Assembly (NCBI GenBank): GCA_016592635.1
Contig: AP023240.1
Coordinates: 3,823,630-3,887,629 of the forward strand
Direction of reading: 5' to 3'
Source: Methyloprofundus sp.
GTDB lineage: Bacteria; Pseudomonadota; Gammaproteobacteria; Methylococcales; Methylomonadaceae
Length of the DNA stretch: 64,000 nucleotides
Position 1 is the first letter of the stretch. Every line of letters begins with the position of its first letter. Under the pieces are notes generated by a model that was given only the letters and a program-made list of their open reading frames with translations, had not been told where the DNA came from and did no database searches. A program made the translations under genes and the position numbers. Positions 26,199 to 36,500 of this stretch are shown piece by piece.

Positions 26199-28292
26199 TT
26201 ATGAAGTTTTTTCAATAATTGCGTTTGCTACATTTGCAGGTGTATCATTATACTTTTCAAACTGCATACTGTAAGTAGCACGCCCTTGTGTTGCCGAACG
26301 CAAGTCAGTTGCATAACCAAACATTTCAGCTAACGGCACTTCGCAGTTAATTGTCTTGCCTGTTGGCGTATCGTCCATGCCCAAGACTATGCCTCTACGC
26401 CGATTTACATCTCCTACCACATCCCCCATGTAGTCCTCTGGGGTTGCGATCTCTACTTTCATGACGGGCTCCAATAACACTGGCTTAGCCAATTTCGAAC
26501 CCTCCCTAAAAGCCATAGATCCAGCAATGGAAAAAGCCATTTCGCTCGAATCTACATCATGATAGGATCCATCCAATAATGTCACTTTAATGTCTACCAC
26601 AGGAAATCCTGCCAAGACACCATTTTTCATTTGCTCTTGAATTCCTTTATCAATCGCCGGTATATATTCTTTTGGAACTGAGTCACCTGCAAGCGAATTT
26701 ACAAAAGAATAACCAAATCCTCTTTCCATTGGCTCCAACTCAAGCACTACATGCCCGTACTGACCTTTTCCACCCAGCTCCCGGATAAATTTAGCTTCTT
26801 CCTTTCTTGTTTCTTTAATCGACTCTCTATACGAAACTTGAGGCAACCCGACATTAACATCAACACTGAATTCTTTCTTCATTCTGTCAACAATGATCTC
26901 AAGGTGCAATTCCCCCATCCCTGAAATTATTACCTGCCCAGACTCCTCGTCTGAAACTACTTTAAACGAAGGATCTTCTTTAGCCAAGCGCATCAATGCT
27001 TCAGCCATTTTTACCTGATCTGCCTTAGTCTTAGCCTCAACTGCAATTGATATTACAGGCTCAGGAAACTCCATTTTTTCCAGAATTATTTTAGCCTTTT
27101 CATCGCACAAGGTCTCTCCAGTAGTAACTTCTTTTAAGCCTACAGCCGCAGCAATATCACCAGCACGAACTTCAGAAATCTCTTCACGACTATTAGCATG
27201 CATCTGCAATAATTTACTAATTCGCTCGCGCTTTCCTTTAATAGTATTATAAACAACCGAGCCAGACTTCAGCACACCTGAATATACTCTAAAAAAAGTA
27301 AGATTTCCTACAAACGGATCTGATGCAATTTTGAATGCCAATGCTGCAAAAGGCTCCTCATCAGACGCTGATCTAGCACTAGTCTCACCGCCTTCCAAGT
27401 GACCTTCAACTGCCTTAATATCGACCGGAGATGGCAAATACTCAATAACCCCATCCAAAACACACTGCACGCCTTTATTCTTAAACGCAGAGCCGCAATA
27501 TACTGGCGAAATTTCATTCGCTATCGTTCTGATTCTTATACCTGATTTAACATCCGCTATAGATAGCTCACCCTGATCTAAATACACTTCCATCAATTCA
27601 TCATTAGCTTCTGCAGCTGATTCAATAATTTTCTCACGCCACTCCATAGCAACATCTTGCATCTCTGCCGGAATATCTTCTTCTGTATGAATCATCCCCA
27701 TATCGGCCTCTTTCCAATAGATAGCCTTCATACTTAATAAATCCACAACACCAACAAAGCCATCCTCAGCCCCTATTGGTAATTGCATAGCAACTGGATT
27801 TCCTGCCAATCGCTCTTCAATCTGCCCTATGACCCTAAAATAATCTGCACCTGTTCGGTCCATTTTATTTACAAACACCACTCGCGGAACTGAATATTTG
27901 TTAGCTTGACGCCACACTGTCTCCGACTGCGGCTCAACGCCGCCGACGGCACAAAATACGGCACAAGCACCATCTAGAACCCGCAGTGAGCGCTCAACTT
28001 CAATGGTAAAGTCAACATGCCCTGGCGTATCAATAATATTAATCCGGTGATTTTCAAATTGCTTCGCCATCCCTGACCAAAAACAAGTTGTTGCAGCAGA
28101 AGTAATAGTAATCCCTCTTTCTTGCTCCTGCTCCATCCAATCCATGACAGCCGAGCCATCATGAACCTCACCAATCTTATGCGACACTCCTGTGTAAAAC
28201 AAGATTCGCTCAGTTGTCGTTGTTTTGCCCGCATCAATATGCGCCATAACCCCGATATTCCGATATCTTTCAATCGGCGTTATACGCGCCAT
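26199..28292 (-). CDS. fusA: elongation factor G
   Basis: The 697-residue translocase GTPase. N-terminal P-loop AHIDAGKTTTTERILFYTG; switch II DTPGHVDFTIEVERSLRVLDGA; NKMDRTGADYF; a C-terminal domain with GKGQYGHVVLELEP. It catalyses tRNA-mRNA translocation and, with RRF, ribosome recycling. The gene order rpsL-rpsG-fusA-tuf is the classic str operon. No paralogue is seen in the window. Confidence 0.99.
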   Translation of the reverse strand: MARITPIERYRNIGVMAHIDAGKTTTTERILFYTGVSHKIGEVHDGSAVMDWMEQEQERGITITSAATTCFWSGMAKQFENHRINIIDTPGHVDFTIEVERSLRVLDGACAVFCAVGGVEPQSETVWRQANKYSVPRVVFVNKMDRTGADYFRVIGQIEERLAGNPVAMQLPIGAEDGFVGVVDLLSMKAIYWKEADMGMIHTEEDIPAEMQDVAMEWREKIIESAAEANDELMEVYLDQGELSIADVKSGIRIRTIANEISPVYCGSAFKNKGVQCVLDGVIEYLPSPVDIKAVEGHLEGGETSARSASDEEPFAALAFKIASDPFVGNLTFFRVYSGVLKSGSVVYNTIKGKRERISKLLQMHANSREEISEVRAGDIAAAVGLKEVTTGETLCDEKAKIILEKMEFPEPVISIAVEAKTKADQVKMAEALMRLAKEDPSFKVVSDEESGQVIISGMGELHLEIIVDRMKKEFSVDVNVGLPQVSYRESIKETRKEEAKFIRELGGKGQYGHVVLELEPMERGFGYSFVNSLAGDSVPKEYIPAIDKGIQEQMKNGVLAGFPVVDIKVTLLDGSYHDVDSSEMAFSIAGSMAFREGSKLAKPVLLEPVMKVEIATPEDYMGDVVGDVNRRRGIVLGMDDTPTGKTINCEVPLAEMFGYATDLRSATQGRATYSMQFEKYNDTPANVANAIIEKTS

Positions 28293-28309
28293 CTTAACAA
28301 CCTACAATT

Positions 28310-28780
28310 CTACCAACGATAATGCGAGAATGCTTTATTTGCTTCAGCCATTCTATGCGTATCTTCACGCTTTTTAGCAGCTGAGCCACGTCCTTCTACC
28401 GCATCCATCATTTCGCCAGCTAATTTAAGTGGCATATTTTTTTCATTTCTTTTGCGCGAAGCCTCAATCAACCAGCGCATTGCCAAAGCAACACGACGAC
28501 TAGGACGAACCTCAACTGGCACTTGATATGTCGCACCACCAACACGCCTTGATTTCACTTCAACACGCGGCTGGATATTATCAAGTGCTTTAGTAAACAC
28601 CTCTAGAGGATCCTCGTGCCCTTTTTCCTCAAGAGTTTCAAGTGCTCCATATACAATTTTTTCTGCTACTGATTTCTTCCCGTCAACCATAACCATATTC
28701 ATAAATTTGGTTAAAGTTACGCTACTATATCTAGGGTCTGGTAAAACTGTTCGTTTTATCGCCGCTCTTCTTCTTGACAT
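28310..28780 (-). CDS. rpsG: 30S ribosomal protein S7
   Basis: A 156-residue primary 16S rRNA-binding protein: MSRRRAAIKRTVLPDPRYSS, NMVMVDGKKSVAEKIVYGAL, RPSRRVALAMRWLIEASRKR. In E. coli S7 represses the str operon by binding the rpsL-rpsG intercistronic region; that gap is 28 bp here, shorter than in E. coli. Confidence 0.98.
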   Translation of the reverse strand: MSRRRAAIKRTVLPDPRYSSVTLTKFMNMVMVDGKKSVAEKIVYGALETLEEKGHEDPLEVFTKALDNIQPRVEVKSRRVGGATYQVPVEVRPSRRVALAMRWLIEASRKRNEKNMPLKLAGEMMDAVEGRGSAAKKREDTHRMAEANKAFSHYRW

Positions 28781-28808
28781 TTATATCACCAACATTAATT
28801 CTTAAATT

Positions 28809-29183
28809 TTACTTCTTAGGTTTTTTTGTGCCGTATTTTGAACGACCACACTTACGACTATCTACGCCAGAAGTATCCAAACTTCCACGTACAACATGGT
28901 AACGCACACCAGGTAAATCCTTTACCCTACCGCCACGAATCAATACCACGGAATGCTCTTGCAAATTATGCCCTTCACCACCGATATAACTACTAACTTC
29001 CGCTCCGTTAGTTAATCTTACCCGCGCTACTTTACGTAAAGCTGAATTTGGTTTTTTAGGTGTGGTCGTATATACGCGCGTACATACACCACGTCTTTGA
29101 GGACAAGCCTCAAGCGCAGGCACATTACTTTTTTCTACTTTTCTTGTGCGAGGCTTACGAACCAACTGGTTAATAGTAGCCAT
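28809..29183 (-). CDS. rpsL: 30S ribosomal protein S12
   Basis: A 124-residue decoding-centre protein: MATINQLVRKPRTRKVEKS, CPQRRGVCTRVYTTTPKKPNSALRKVARVRL, GGRVKDLPGVRYH. The lysines whose replacement gives streptomycin resistance (in TPKKPNS and GRVKDLPG) are present, so the sequence predicts a streptomycin-sensitive S12. First gene of the str segment. Confidence 0.99.
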   Translation of the reverse strand: MATINQLVRKPRTRKVEKSNVPALEACPQRRGVCTRVYTTTPKKPNSALRKVARVRLTNGAEVSSYIGGEGHNLQEHSVVLIRGGRVKDLPGVRYHVVRGSLDTSGVDSRKCGRSKYGTKKPKK

Positions 29184-29213
29184 AAGTTAAATTACTCCGT
29201 CTTGCATATTTTT

Positions 29214-29234
29214 TAGTGTACAAAATATACACTA
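29214..29234 (-). repeat. perfect 7-bp inverted repeat in the rpsL leader
   Basis: TAGTGTA, a 7-base loop, then TACACTA. It falls downstream of the predicted promoter and about 30 bp before the rpsL start, so it would fold in the mRNA leader. On the transcribed (minus) strand it is followed by As rather than Ts, which argues against a terminator. Confidence 0.45.
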
Positions 29235-29266
29235 CATTTATTTACGATAACTCTATTGAGCAGGAT

Positions 29267-29295
29267 ATTTTATATTCCCGCCCAATTAAAGTCAA
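29267..29295 (-). promoter_or_regulatory. sigma70-type promoter of the str-S10-spc-alpha gene run
   Basis: Minus strand: -35 TTGACT at 29290-29295, a 17-bp spacer, and -10 TAAAAT at 29267-29272, both 5 of 6 matches to consensus. It lies between rpoC and rpsL and would give a leader of roughly 80 bases before rpsL. The spacer is GC-rich, in an otherwise AT-rich gap. Confidence 0.75.
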
Positions 29296-29302
29296 GATTT
29301 TT

Positions 29303-32300
29303 TTATTCAGCATTCAATGCTTGTTTAAGCGCCGCTTCTGCATCGATAATCTCTGTGGATTTACCTTGCTCAGTTACTCTTACTGAATCCAATTCATGTG
29401 CTTGACGCTTGCGCCGCTCTTCATGAAAAGCCAGCCCAGTTCCAGCAGGAATCAAACGCCCAACAATAACATTTTCTTTTAGTCCGTATAATTGATCCTT
29501 CAATCCACGCACCGCCGCATCCGTTAATACTCTTGTTGTTTCTTGAAATGACGCAGCAGAAACAAATGACTCTGTCGCCAAAGATGCTTTAGTAATACCC
29601 AGAAGCACTGATTCAAAGCTTGCTGGAATTTTTTCTTCCACTTCAAGTTTGTTATTTACCTCTCTAACAACAACTCGCTCAACTTGTTCACCTTTAGTAA
29701 AATTACTATCACCCGAAGCTGTAATTTCAACTTTACGCAACATTTGACGAATAATCGCCTCAATATGCTTATCATTGATCTTCACACCCTGCAAACGATA
29801 AACATCCTGAATCTCTTTGACCAAGTATGCCGTTAACTCTGTGATACCACGCAACCTTAAAATATCATGTGGCGTTAACTCACCTTCAGCAATCGTCTCA
29901 CCCTTGTCAACAAATTCACCTTCAAATACAGTAATATGTCGCCACTTTGGCACCAATGTCTCATACTGCACACCATCAGAATCAGTAATAACAATACGTT
30001 GCTTACCTTTTGTTTCCTTACCAAAAGACACCGCACCCGTTGCCTCTGCAAGAATCGCAGGATCCTTAGTTTTTCTAGCTTCAAATAAGTCAGCTACCCT
30101 TGGTAGCCCCCCTGTAATATCACGAGTCTTACTTGATTCTTGCGGAATTCTAGCCAATACGTCCCCAACCTGAATTTCGCCCGCATCTTTCACAGCAACA
30201 ATTGATCCTGCCGGCAACACATATTGCGCCGCCATTTCTGTATTAGGTAGATTTACCTCATCCCCTTCAGGCGTAAACAATTTAACTAACGGGCGCAAAT
30301 CTTTACCTGCGCTTACGCGCATCTTAGGATCGATAACGGTAATTGAACTTACCCCCGTTATTTCGTCAGACAACTCTTGTACCGAAATACCAGCTTCAAA
30401 GTCAACCAATTGCACAATACCTGCAACTTCAGTCACTACGGGATGCACATGCGGATCCCATGAAACAACAACATCACCCGCCTCGACCGCACTACCATCT
30501 TTGCAGGTTAACTCTGCTCCATAGGGTATCTTATACTTTTCTTTTTCACGACCATACTCATCCATTACCCCCACTTCACCTGATCTAGACACAGCAACTA
30601 AATTGCCAGCCCGATTTTCTACAGTTTTTAAGTTATGTAATTTAATAACCCCTTTAGATTTTACCTGCACATTACTGATTGCAACTTGACGCGATGCAGC
30701 CCCACCAATATGAAAAGTACGCATTGTTAGCTGCGTTCCAGGCTCGCCAATTGATTGTGCAGCGATTACACCAACTGCCTCACCACTATTGACCAAATGA
30801 CCACGACCTAAATCACGACCATAACACTTGGCACATACTCCATGTCGGTTTTCACAGGTAATAATAGAACGCACATATACATTATCGATACTATTTTTTT
30901 CTAGCAGAGCGACATAATGCTCATCCAGCATCTCTCCATCAGGAACAATAACTTCAGTAGCATCAACAGTTATTACATCACCAATAACTACTCGACCCAG
31001 CACTCGCTCAGAAAGGGTCTCAACCACATCCCCCCCCTCAATAATGGGAGCCATCAACATACCTTTAGTGGTACCACAATCAACACCGTTAATAACAAGA
31101 TCTTGAGCCACATCAACCAAACGACGCGTCAAATATCCAGAGTTAGCTGTTTTCAGAGCCGTATCAGCCAAACCTTTACGTGCACCATGCGTTGAAATAA
31201 AGTACTGCAATACATCCAAACCTTCTCTGAAGTTTGCAGTAATAGGTGTTTCAATAATCGAACCATCAGGTTTTGCCATCAAACCACGCATACCTGCTAA
31301 CTGTCTAATTTGTGCCGCAGAACCCCGCGCTCCAGATTCAGCCATCATAAAAATTGAATTGAATGATTTTTGCTTTAGCACGCTGCCGTCTTCATCAACA
31401 ACCTCATCTGTCCCTAGCGCATCCATCATCACTTTGGCCACTTTCTCATTAGCATGCGACCAAATATCTACTACTTTGTTATATCGCTCACCATCAGTTA
31501 CTAAACCCGAATCATACTGCTCTTGAATCTCAAAAACCTCACGCTCAGCCTCCGCCAGAATATCCTGCTTCTCTCTAGGGATTTCCATATCATTTATACC
31601 AAATGATATACCTGAACGTGTTGCATATTTAAAGCCAAGATACATAATCTGGTCAGCCAACACCACTGTATCCTTATTACCTAAATAACGGTAACTATAA
31701 TTAAGTAAGCGAGAGATATTTTTCTTGGTCATGTCACAGTTGACTATTTCAAATGGCATGCCTTCAGGAACAACATCCCAGATTAAAACTCGACCTACTG
31801 TTGTTTGATAACGAGTTGTTTTCTCATCAATCTCACCATCTTCATTTTTTAACCTTTCAGTTATTCTTACTTGTACCTTTGATTGTAGCTCGACTGCCTT
31901 TGCATCCAAGGCCTTTTGCACATCTTCAACCCCATAGAATGCAGCTCCATCACCTTTAGCTTTCAGCTTTTCTCTGCTAATGAAGTACAGACCCAATACA
32001 ACATCTTGCGACGGGTTAATAATCGGCTCACCATTGGCAGGAGACAAAATATTATTAGTCGCCATCATCAATGTTCTTGCTTCTAACTGCGCCTCAATTG
32101 ATAAAGGCACATGCACCGCCATTTGATCTCCATCAAAGTCAGCATTAAAAGCACTACATACCAATGGATGCAAATTAATTGCCTTGCCTTCAATTAAAGT
32201 AGGCTCGAACGCCTGAATCCCTAATCTATGCAATGTTGGTGCTCTATTAAGCAAAATGGGATGCTCGCGAATAACCTCTTCAAGTATATCCCAAACTTCA

Positions 32301-33517
32301 GCACCTTCATTTTCCACCATCTTTTTAGCTGCCTTGATGGTTGTCGCCAAACCTCTTAATTGCAACTTACTAAAAATAAACGGTTTAAATAATTCTAGCG
32401 CCATTTTCTTAGGCAGGCCACACTGATGCAATTTCAATGTTGGCCCTACCACAATTACCGACCGACCTGAGTAATCGACTCGCTTACCTAATAAATTTTG
32501 TCTAAATCTACCTTGCTTTCCTTTAATCATATCAGCAAGAGATTTTAAAGGACGCCGGTTTGTTCCTGTAATGGCACGACCTCTACGCCCGTTATCAAGC
32601 AACGCATCAACGGACTCCTGCAACATCCTCTTTTCATTACGAATAATGATATCAGGTGCATTCAAATCCAATAATCGGTGCAAACGATTGTTTCGGTTAA
32701 TGACTCGACGATACAAATCATTTAAATCAGAAGTAGCAAATCGTCCACCATCCAATGGCACTAATGGTCTTAATTCCGGCGGCAATACAGGCAATACATT
32801 CATTACCATCCATTCCGGACGATTTTTTGAGCCCAACAATGACTCCAACACCTTCAGGCGCTTAGAGAACTTTTTAATTTTAGTTTCAGAGTTAGTGCTA
32901 TTAATCTCTTCTCTTAACTGAGTTACCTCACCTTGAATATCAATGGTTTTTAGCAACTCAAAAATGGCTTCAGCTCCCATCATGGCGACAAATTCATCAC
33001 CATACTCTTCAAAAGCATCTAAATACTCTTCATCTGTTAGTAGTTTTTTTCTTTCTAAGGGCGTCATGCCTTCTTCAAGCACTACAAATGATTCAAAATA
33101 CAAGACTCGCTCAATCTCACGCAAAGTCATATCCAATAACAATGCAATACGCGAAGGTAGCGACTTCAAAAACCAAATATGCGCAACCGGACTTGCTAGC
33201 TCAATATGCCCCATACGATCGCGACGCACTTTTGATAAAGTAACCTCAACACCACATTTTTCACAAATTACACCGCGATGCTTCAAACGCTTGTACTTTC
33301 CACACAAACATTCATAGTCACTTACTGGGCCAAAAATCTTGGCACAAAAAAGGCCATCACGCTCAGGCTTAAAAGTACGGTAGTTTATTGTTTCCGGCTT
33401 TTTAACTTCACCGTATGACCATGACCTAATTTGGTTTGGCGATGCCAATCCGATGCTAATCTCATCAAAATCAGCAGAACGATTTTGGCGTTTTAAGAAA
33501 TTTAATAAATCTTTCAA
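29303..33517 (-). CDS. rpoC: RNA polymerase beta-prime subunit
   Basis: The 1404-residue subunit. The N-terminal zinc site is CLCGKYKRLKHRGVICEKCG (residues about 70-89); the catalytic magnesium loop is NADFDGDQM (about 455-465); the trigger-loop region and second zinc site (CENRHGVCAKCYGRDLGRG, about 895-915) are present. The last residues are the usual helical tail. It lies 72 bp after rpoB. Its stop is directly followed by the str promoter, and no terminator is seen between. Confidence 0.99.
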   Translation of the reverse strand: MKDLLNFLKRQNRSADFDEISIGLASPNQIRSWSYGEVKKPETINYRTFKPERDGLFCAKIFGPVSDYECLCGKYKRLKHRGVICEKCGVEVTLSKVRRDRMGHIELASPVAHIWFLKSLPSRIALLLDMTLREIERVLYFESFVVLEEGMTPLERKKLLTDEEYLDAFEEYGDEFVAMMGAEAIFELLKTIDIQGEVTQLREEINSTNSETKIKKFSKRLKVLESLLGSKNRPEWMVMNVLPVLPPELRPLVPLDGGRFATSDLNDLYRRVINRNNRLHRLLDLNAPDIIIRNEKRMLQESVDALLDNGRRGRAITGTNRRPLKSLADMIKGKQGRFRQNLLGKRVDYSGRSVIVVGPTLKLHQCGLPKKMALELFKPFIFSKLQLRGLATTIKAAKKMVENEGAEVWDILEEVIREHPILLNRAPTLHRLGIQAFEPTLIEGKAINLHPLVCSAFNADFDGDQMAVHVPLSIEAQLEARTLMMATNNILSPANGEPIINPSQDVVLGLYFISREKLKAKGDGAAFYGVEDVQKALDAKAVELQSKVQVRITERLKNEDGEIDEKTTRYQTTVGRVLIWDVVPEGMPFEIVNCDMTKKNISRLLNYSYRYLGNKDTVVLADQIMYLGFKYATRSGISFGINDMEIPREKQDILAEAEREVFEIQEQYDSGLVTDGERYNKVVDIWSHANEKVAKVMMDALGTDEVVDEDGSVLKQKSFNSIFMMAESGARGSAAQIRQLAGMRGLMAKPDGSIIETPITANFREGLDVLQYFISTHGARKGLADTALKTANSGYLTRRLVDVAQDLVINGVDCGTTKGMLMAPIIEGGDVVETLSERVLGRVVIGDVITVDATEVIVPDGEMLDEHYVALLEKNSIDNVYVRSIITCENRHGVCAKCYGRDLGRGHLVNSGEAVGVIAAQSIGEPGTQLTMRTFHIGGAASRQVAISNVQVKSKGVIKLHNLKTVENRAGNLVAVSRSGEVGVMDEYGREKEKYKIPYGAELTCKDGSAVEAGDVVVSWDPHVHPVVTEVAGIVQLVDFEAGISVQELSDEITGVSSITVIDPKMRVSAGKDLRPLVKLFTPEGDEVNLPNTEMAAQYVLPAGSIVAVKDAGEIQVGDVLARIPQESSKTRDITGGLPRVADLFEARKTKDPAILAEATGAVSFGKETKGKQRIVITDSDGVQYETLVPKWRHITVFEGEFVDKGETIAEGELTPHDILRLRGITELTAYLVKEIQDVYRLQGVKINDKHIEAIIRQMLRKVEITASGDSNFTKGEQVERVVVREVNNKLEVEEKIPASFESVLLGITKASLATESFVSAASFQETTRVLTDAAVRGLKDQLYGLKENVIVGRLIPAGTGLAFHEERRKRQAHELDSVRVTEQGKSTEIIDAEAALKQALNAE

Positions 33518-33589
33518 GAGCTTGTCCCCTTTATATTTGTTCTCTGGCTTAACCAGAACTCATTAGTTTATTTATAAAAAATATTAGTA

Positions 33590-36500
33590 CTATTGCACTT
33601 CTATATTGATTACTAATGAGCGAATTTCTTTAAGCAATACATTAAATGACTCCGGCATACCAGCTTCCATTTGATGATTTCCATCTACGATATTTTTATA
33701 CATACGCGTACGCCCTGTTACATCATCAGATTTAACAGTCAGCATTTCTTGTAAAGTATAAGCAGCACCATAAGCCTCTAGTGCCCAAACCTCCATTTCT
33801 CCAAAACGCTGCCCACCAAACTGCGCTTTACCACCTAATGGCTGCTGAGTTACCAAACTATATGGCCCAGTTGAACGCGCATGCATCTTATCATCAACCA
33901 AATGATTTAGTTTCAGCATATGCATATAACCCACGGTTATCTCACGCTCAAAGGACTCACCCGTTAAACCATCATATAATGTTGTTTGCCCACTTTCAGG
34001 TAAATCTGCCAATTTTAGCATGCGCCTTACATCAGCTTCACTTGCACCATCAAACACAGGTGATGCCATTGGCACACCTGCAATCAAGTTATTAGCCATT
34101 TCAATAATTTCTGCATCATTAAAAGAATCTAAATCTTCTTTTTGACCACTTCCATTATAAACTTTATCTAAAAACTCTCTTATCTCTTTAACAGCAGCTT
34201 GAACTTCTAACATCCTGCCAATCTTATGCCCTAGTCCTTTAGCAGCCCAGCCTAAGTGGGTTTCCAAAACCTGCCCAACGTTCATTCGCGACGGAACCCC
34301 TAATGGATTCAAAACAATATCGATAGGCGTACCGTCGGCCAGATAAGGCATATCTTCAATTGGATTAATACGCGAGATAACCCCTTTATTTCCATGTCGC
34401 CCAGCCATTTTATCACCTGGCTGAATGCGCTTTTTAACCGCCAAATAGACTTTGACCATTTTTAAAACGCCGGGAGCTAAATCATCCCCCATACTAATTT
34501 TCTTACTTTTTACTTCAAACCTTTCATCAAACTCTTTTCTTAACTTCTCAATCTGTACACTCAATCCTTCAAGCTGAAGATTAAAGTCTTCATTTTCCAT
34601 TTTGATGCTCGGCCAATCAGCTCGCTTAGTACCATCTAAATATTCTTGCGTGATAACAGTACCTACCTTCAAGTTATCTGGCCCAGAAACTGCTTTTTCA
34701 CCAATAATAACACTCGCCGTCCGCTGATAAACATCCTTCTCTACAATAACTAACTGGTCATTTAAGTCTTTTCTATAGCTCTTAATAGCCGCCGCTTCAT
34801 TTGCTAAAGCCCGCTTGTCTTTCTCAACACCATCACGAGTAAAGACCTGCACATCAATAACAGTTGCACGAATACTTCCAGGAACTCTTAATGAAGTATC
34901 TTTTACATCAGCAGCCTTTTCCCCAAAAATGGCTCTTAACAACTTTTCTTCCGGGGTTAATTGCGACTCACCTTTAGGCGTTACTTTACCAACCAAGATG
35001 TCGCCACCTTTAACTTCCGCTCCCACATAAACAATACCCGACTCATCCAATTTAGAAAGAGCCTCTTCACTTACATTTGGGATGTCAGCAGTAATTTCTT
35101 CAGGGCTATGCTTAGTATCACGCGCTATACATGTTTTTTCTTCAATATGAATTGAAGTAAATCGATCTTCTTTAACAACTCGCTCGGAAACTAAAATCGA
35201 ATCCTCAAAGTTATAACCATTCCACGGCATAAAGGCAATCAGCATATTTTGACCTAATGCCAGCTCCCCCATATCAGTAGATGGACCATCAGCCATAATA
35301 TCACCAGTAGCAACAACATCATTTGGCTTCACTAAAGGCTTTTGGTTAATACATGTATTTTGATTTGAACGTACATATTTAATTAAATTATAAATATCTA
35401 CACCTGTTTCTGCGGACTCTGTTTCAGTATCATGTACACGTACCACAATTCTACTAGCATCCACACTGACAACAACGCCACCACGAGTTGCAACAACGGT
35501 TACCCCAGAATCTTTAGCAACGGTACGCTCCATACCTGTACCAACAATTGGTTTTTCAGCTCTCAAAACAGGCACAGCTTGACGCTGCATGTTTGATCCC
35601 ATTAACGCTCTATTAGCATCATCATGCTCCAAAAATGGCACAATTGAAGCCGCAATAGATACAATTTGTTTTGAAGACACGTCCATGTAGTCCACATTCT
35701 CTGACGACACTAAGGTAAACTCGTCTTTATAACGACAAGATACCAAACCATCTACCAGCTTGCCATTTTCATCTACAGGCACACTTGCCTGCGCAATCAC
35801 AAAGTTACCCTCACCAATTGCCGACAAATAATCCACTTGGTCAGTTACTACGCCATTAGTAACTTTCCTATAAGGTGTTTCTAAAAAACCATAGTCATTA
35901 GTACGCGCATAAACAGCTAATGAGTTGATCAATCCAATATTTGGCCCCTCTGGCGTTTCAATTGGACACACACGCCCATAATGAGTCGTATGTACATCAC
36001 GCACCTCAAATCCAGCACGCTCACGCGTTAAACCACCCGGACCTAATGCAGATACACGACGCTTATGTGTTACTTGCGACAATGGATTATTTTGATCCAT
36101 AAATTGTGACAACTGACTAGAGCCAAAAAATTCTTTAACCGCAGCAGAAACAGGCTTCGCATTAATAATTTCTTGTGGCATATGCCCTTCAGAATCAGCT
36201 AATGTCAAACGCTCTTTAACAGCACGCTCAACTCTAACCAACCCAACTCTAAACTGGTTTTCAATCATTTCACCAACCGACCTTACCCGACGGTTACCCA
36301 AATGATCAATATCATCAACAGTTCCATTTCCATTTCTGATATTTATTAATTCTTTTAATACACCAATAATGTCGTCTTTACTTAATGTGCCGCCTCCAAC
36401 ATTATCATCAATACCTAAACGACGATTAAATTTCATACGACCAACAGCAGATAAATCATATCTATCTTCAGTAAAAAACAAATTACCAAACAGATTTTCT

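Noticed and set aside
29214..29234. TAGTGTA/TACACTA hairpin as a terminator of rpoC
   Set aside because: The transcribed strand continues with As, not Ts, and the hairpin lies downstream of the str promoter. Kept only as a repeat of unknown role.
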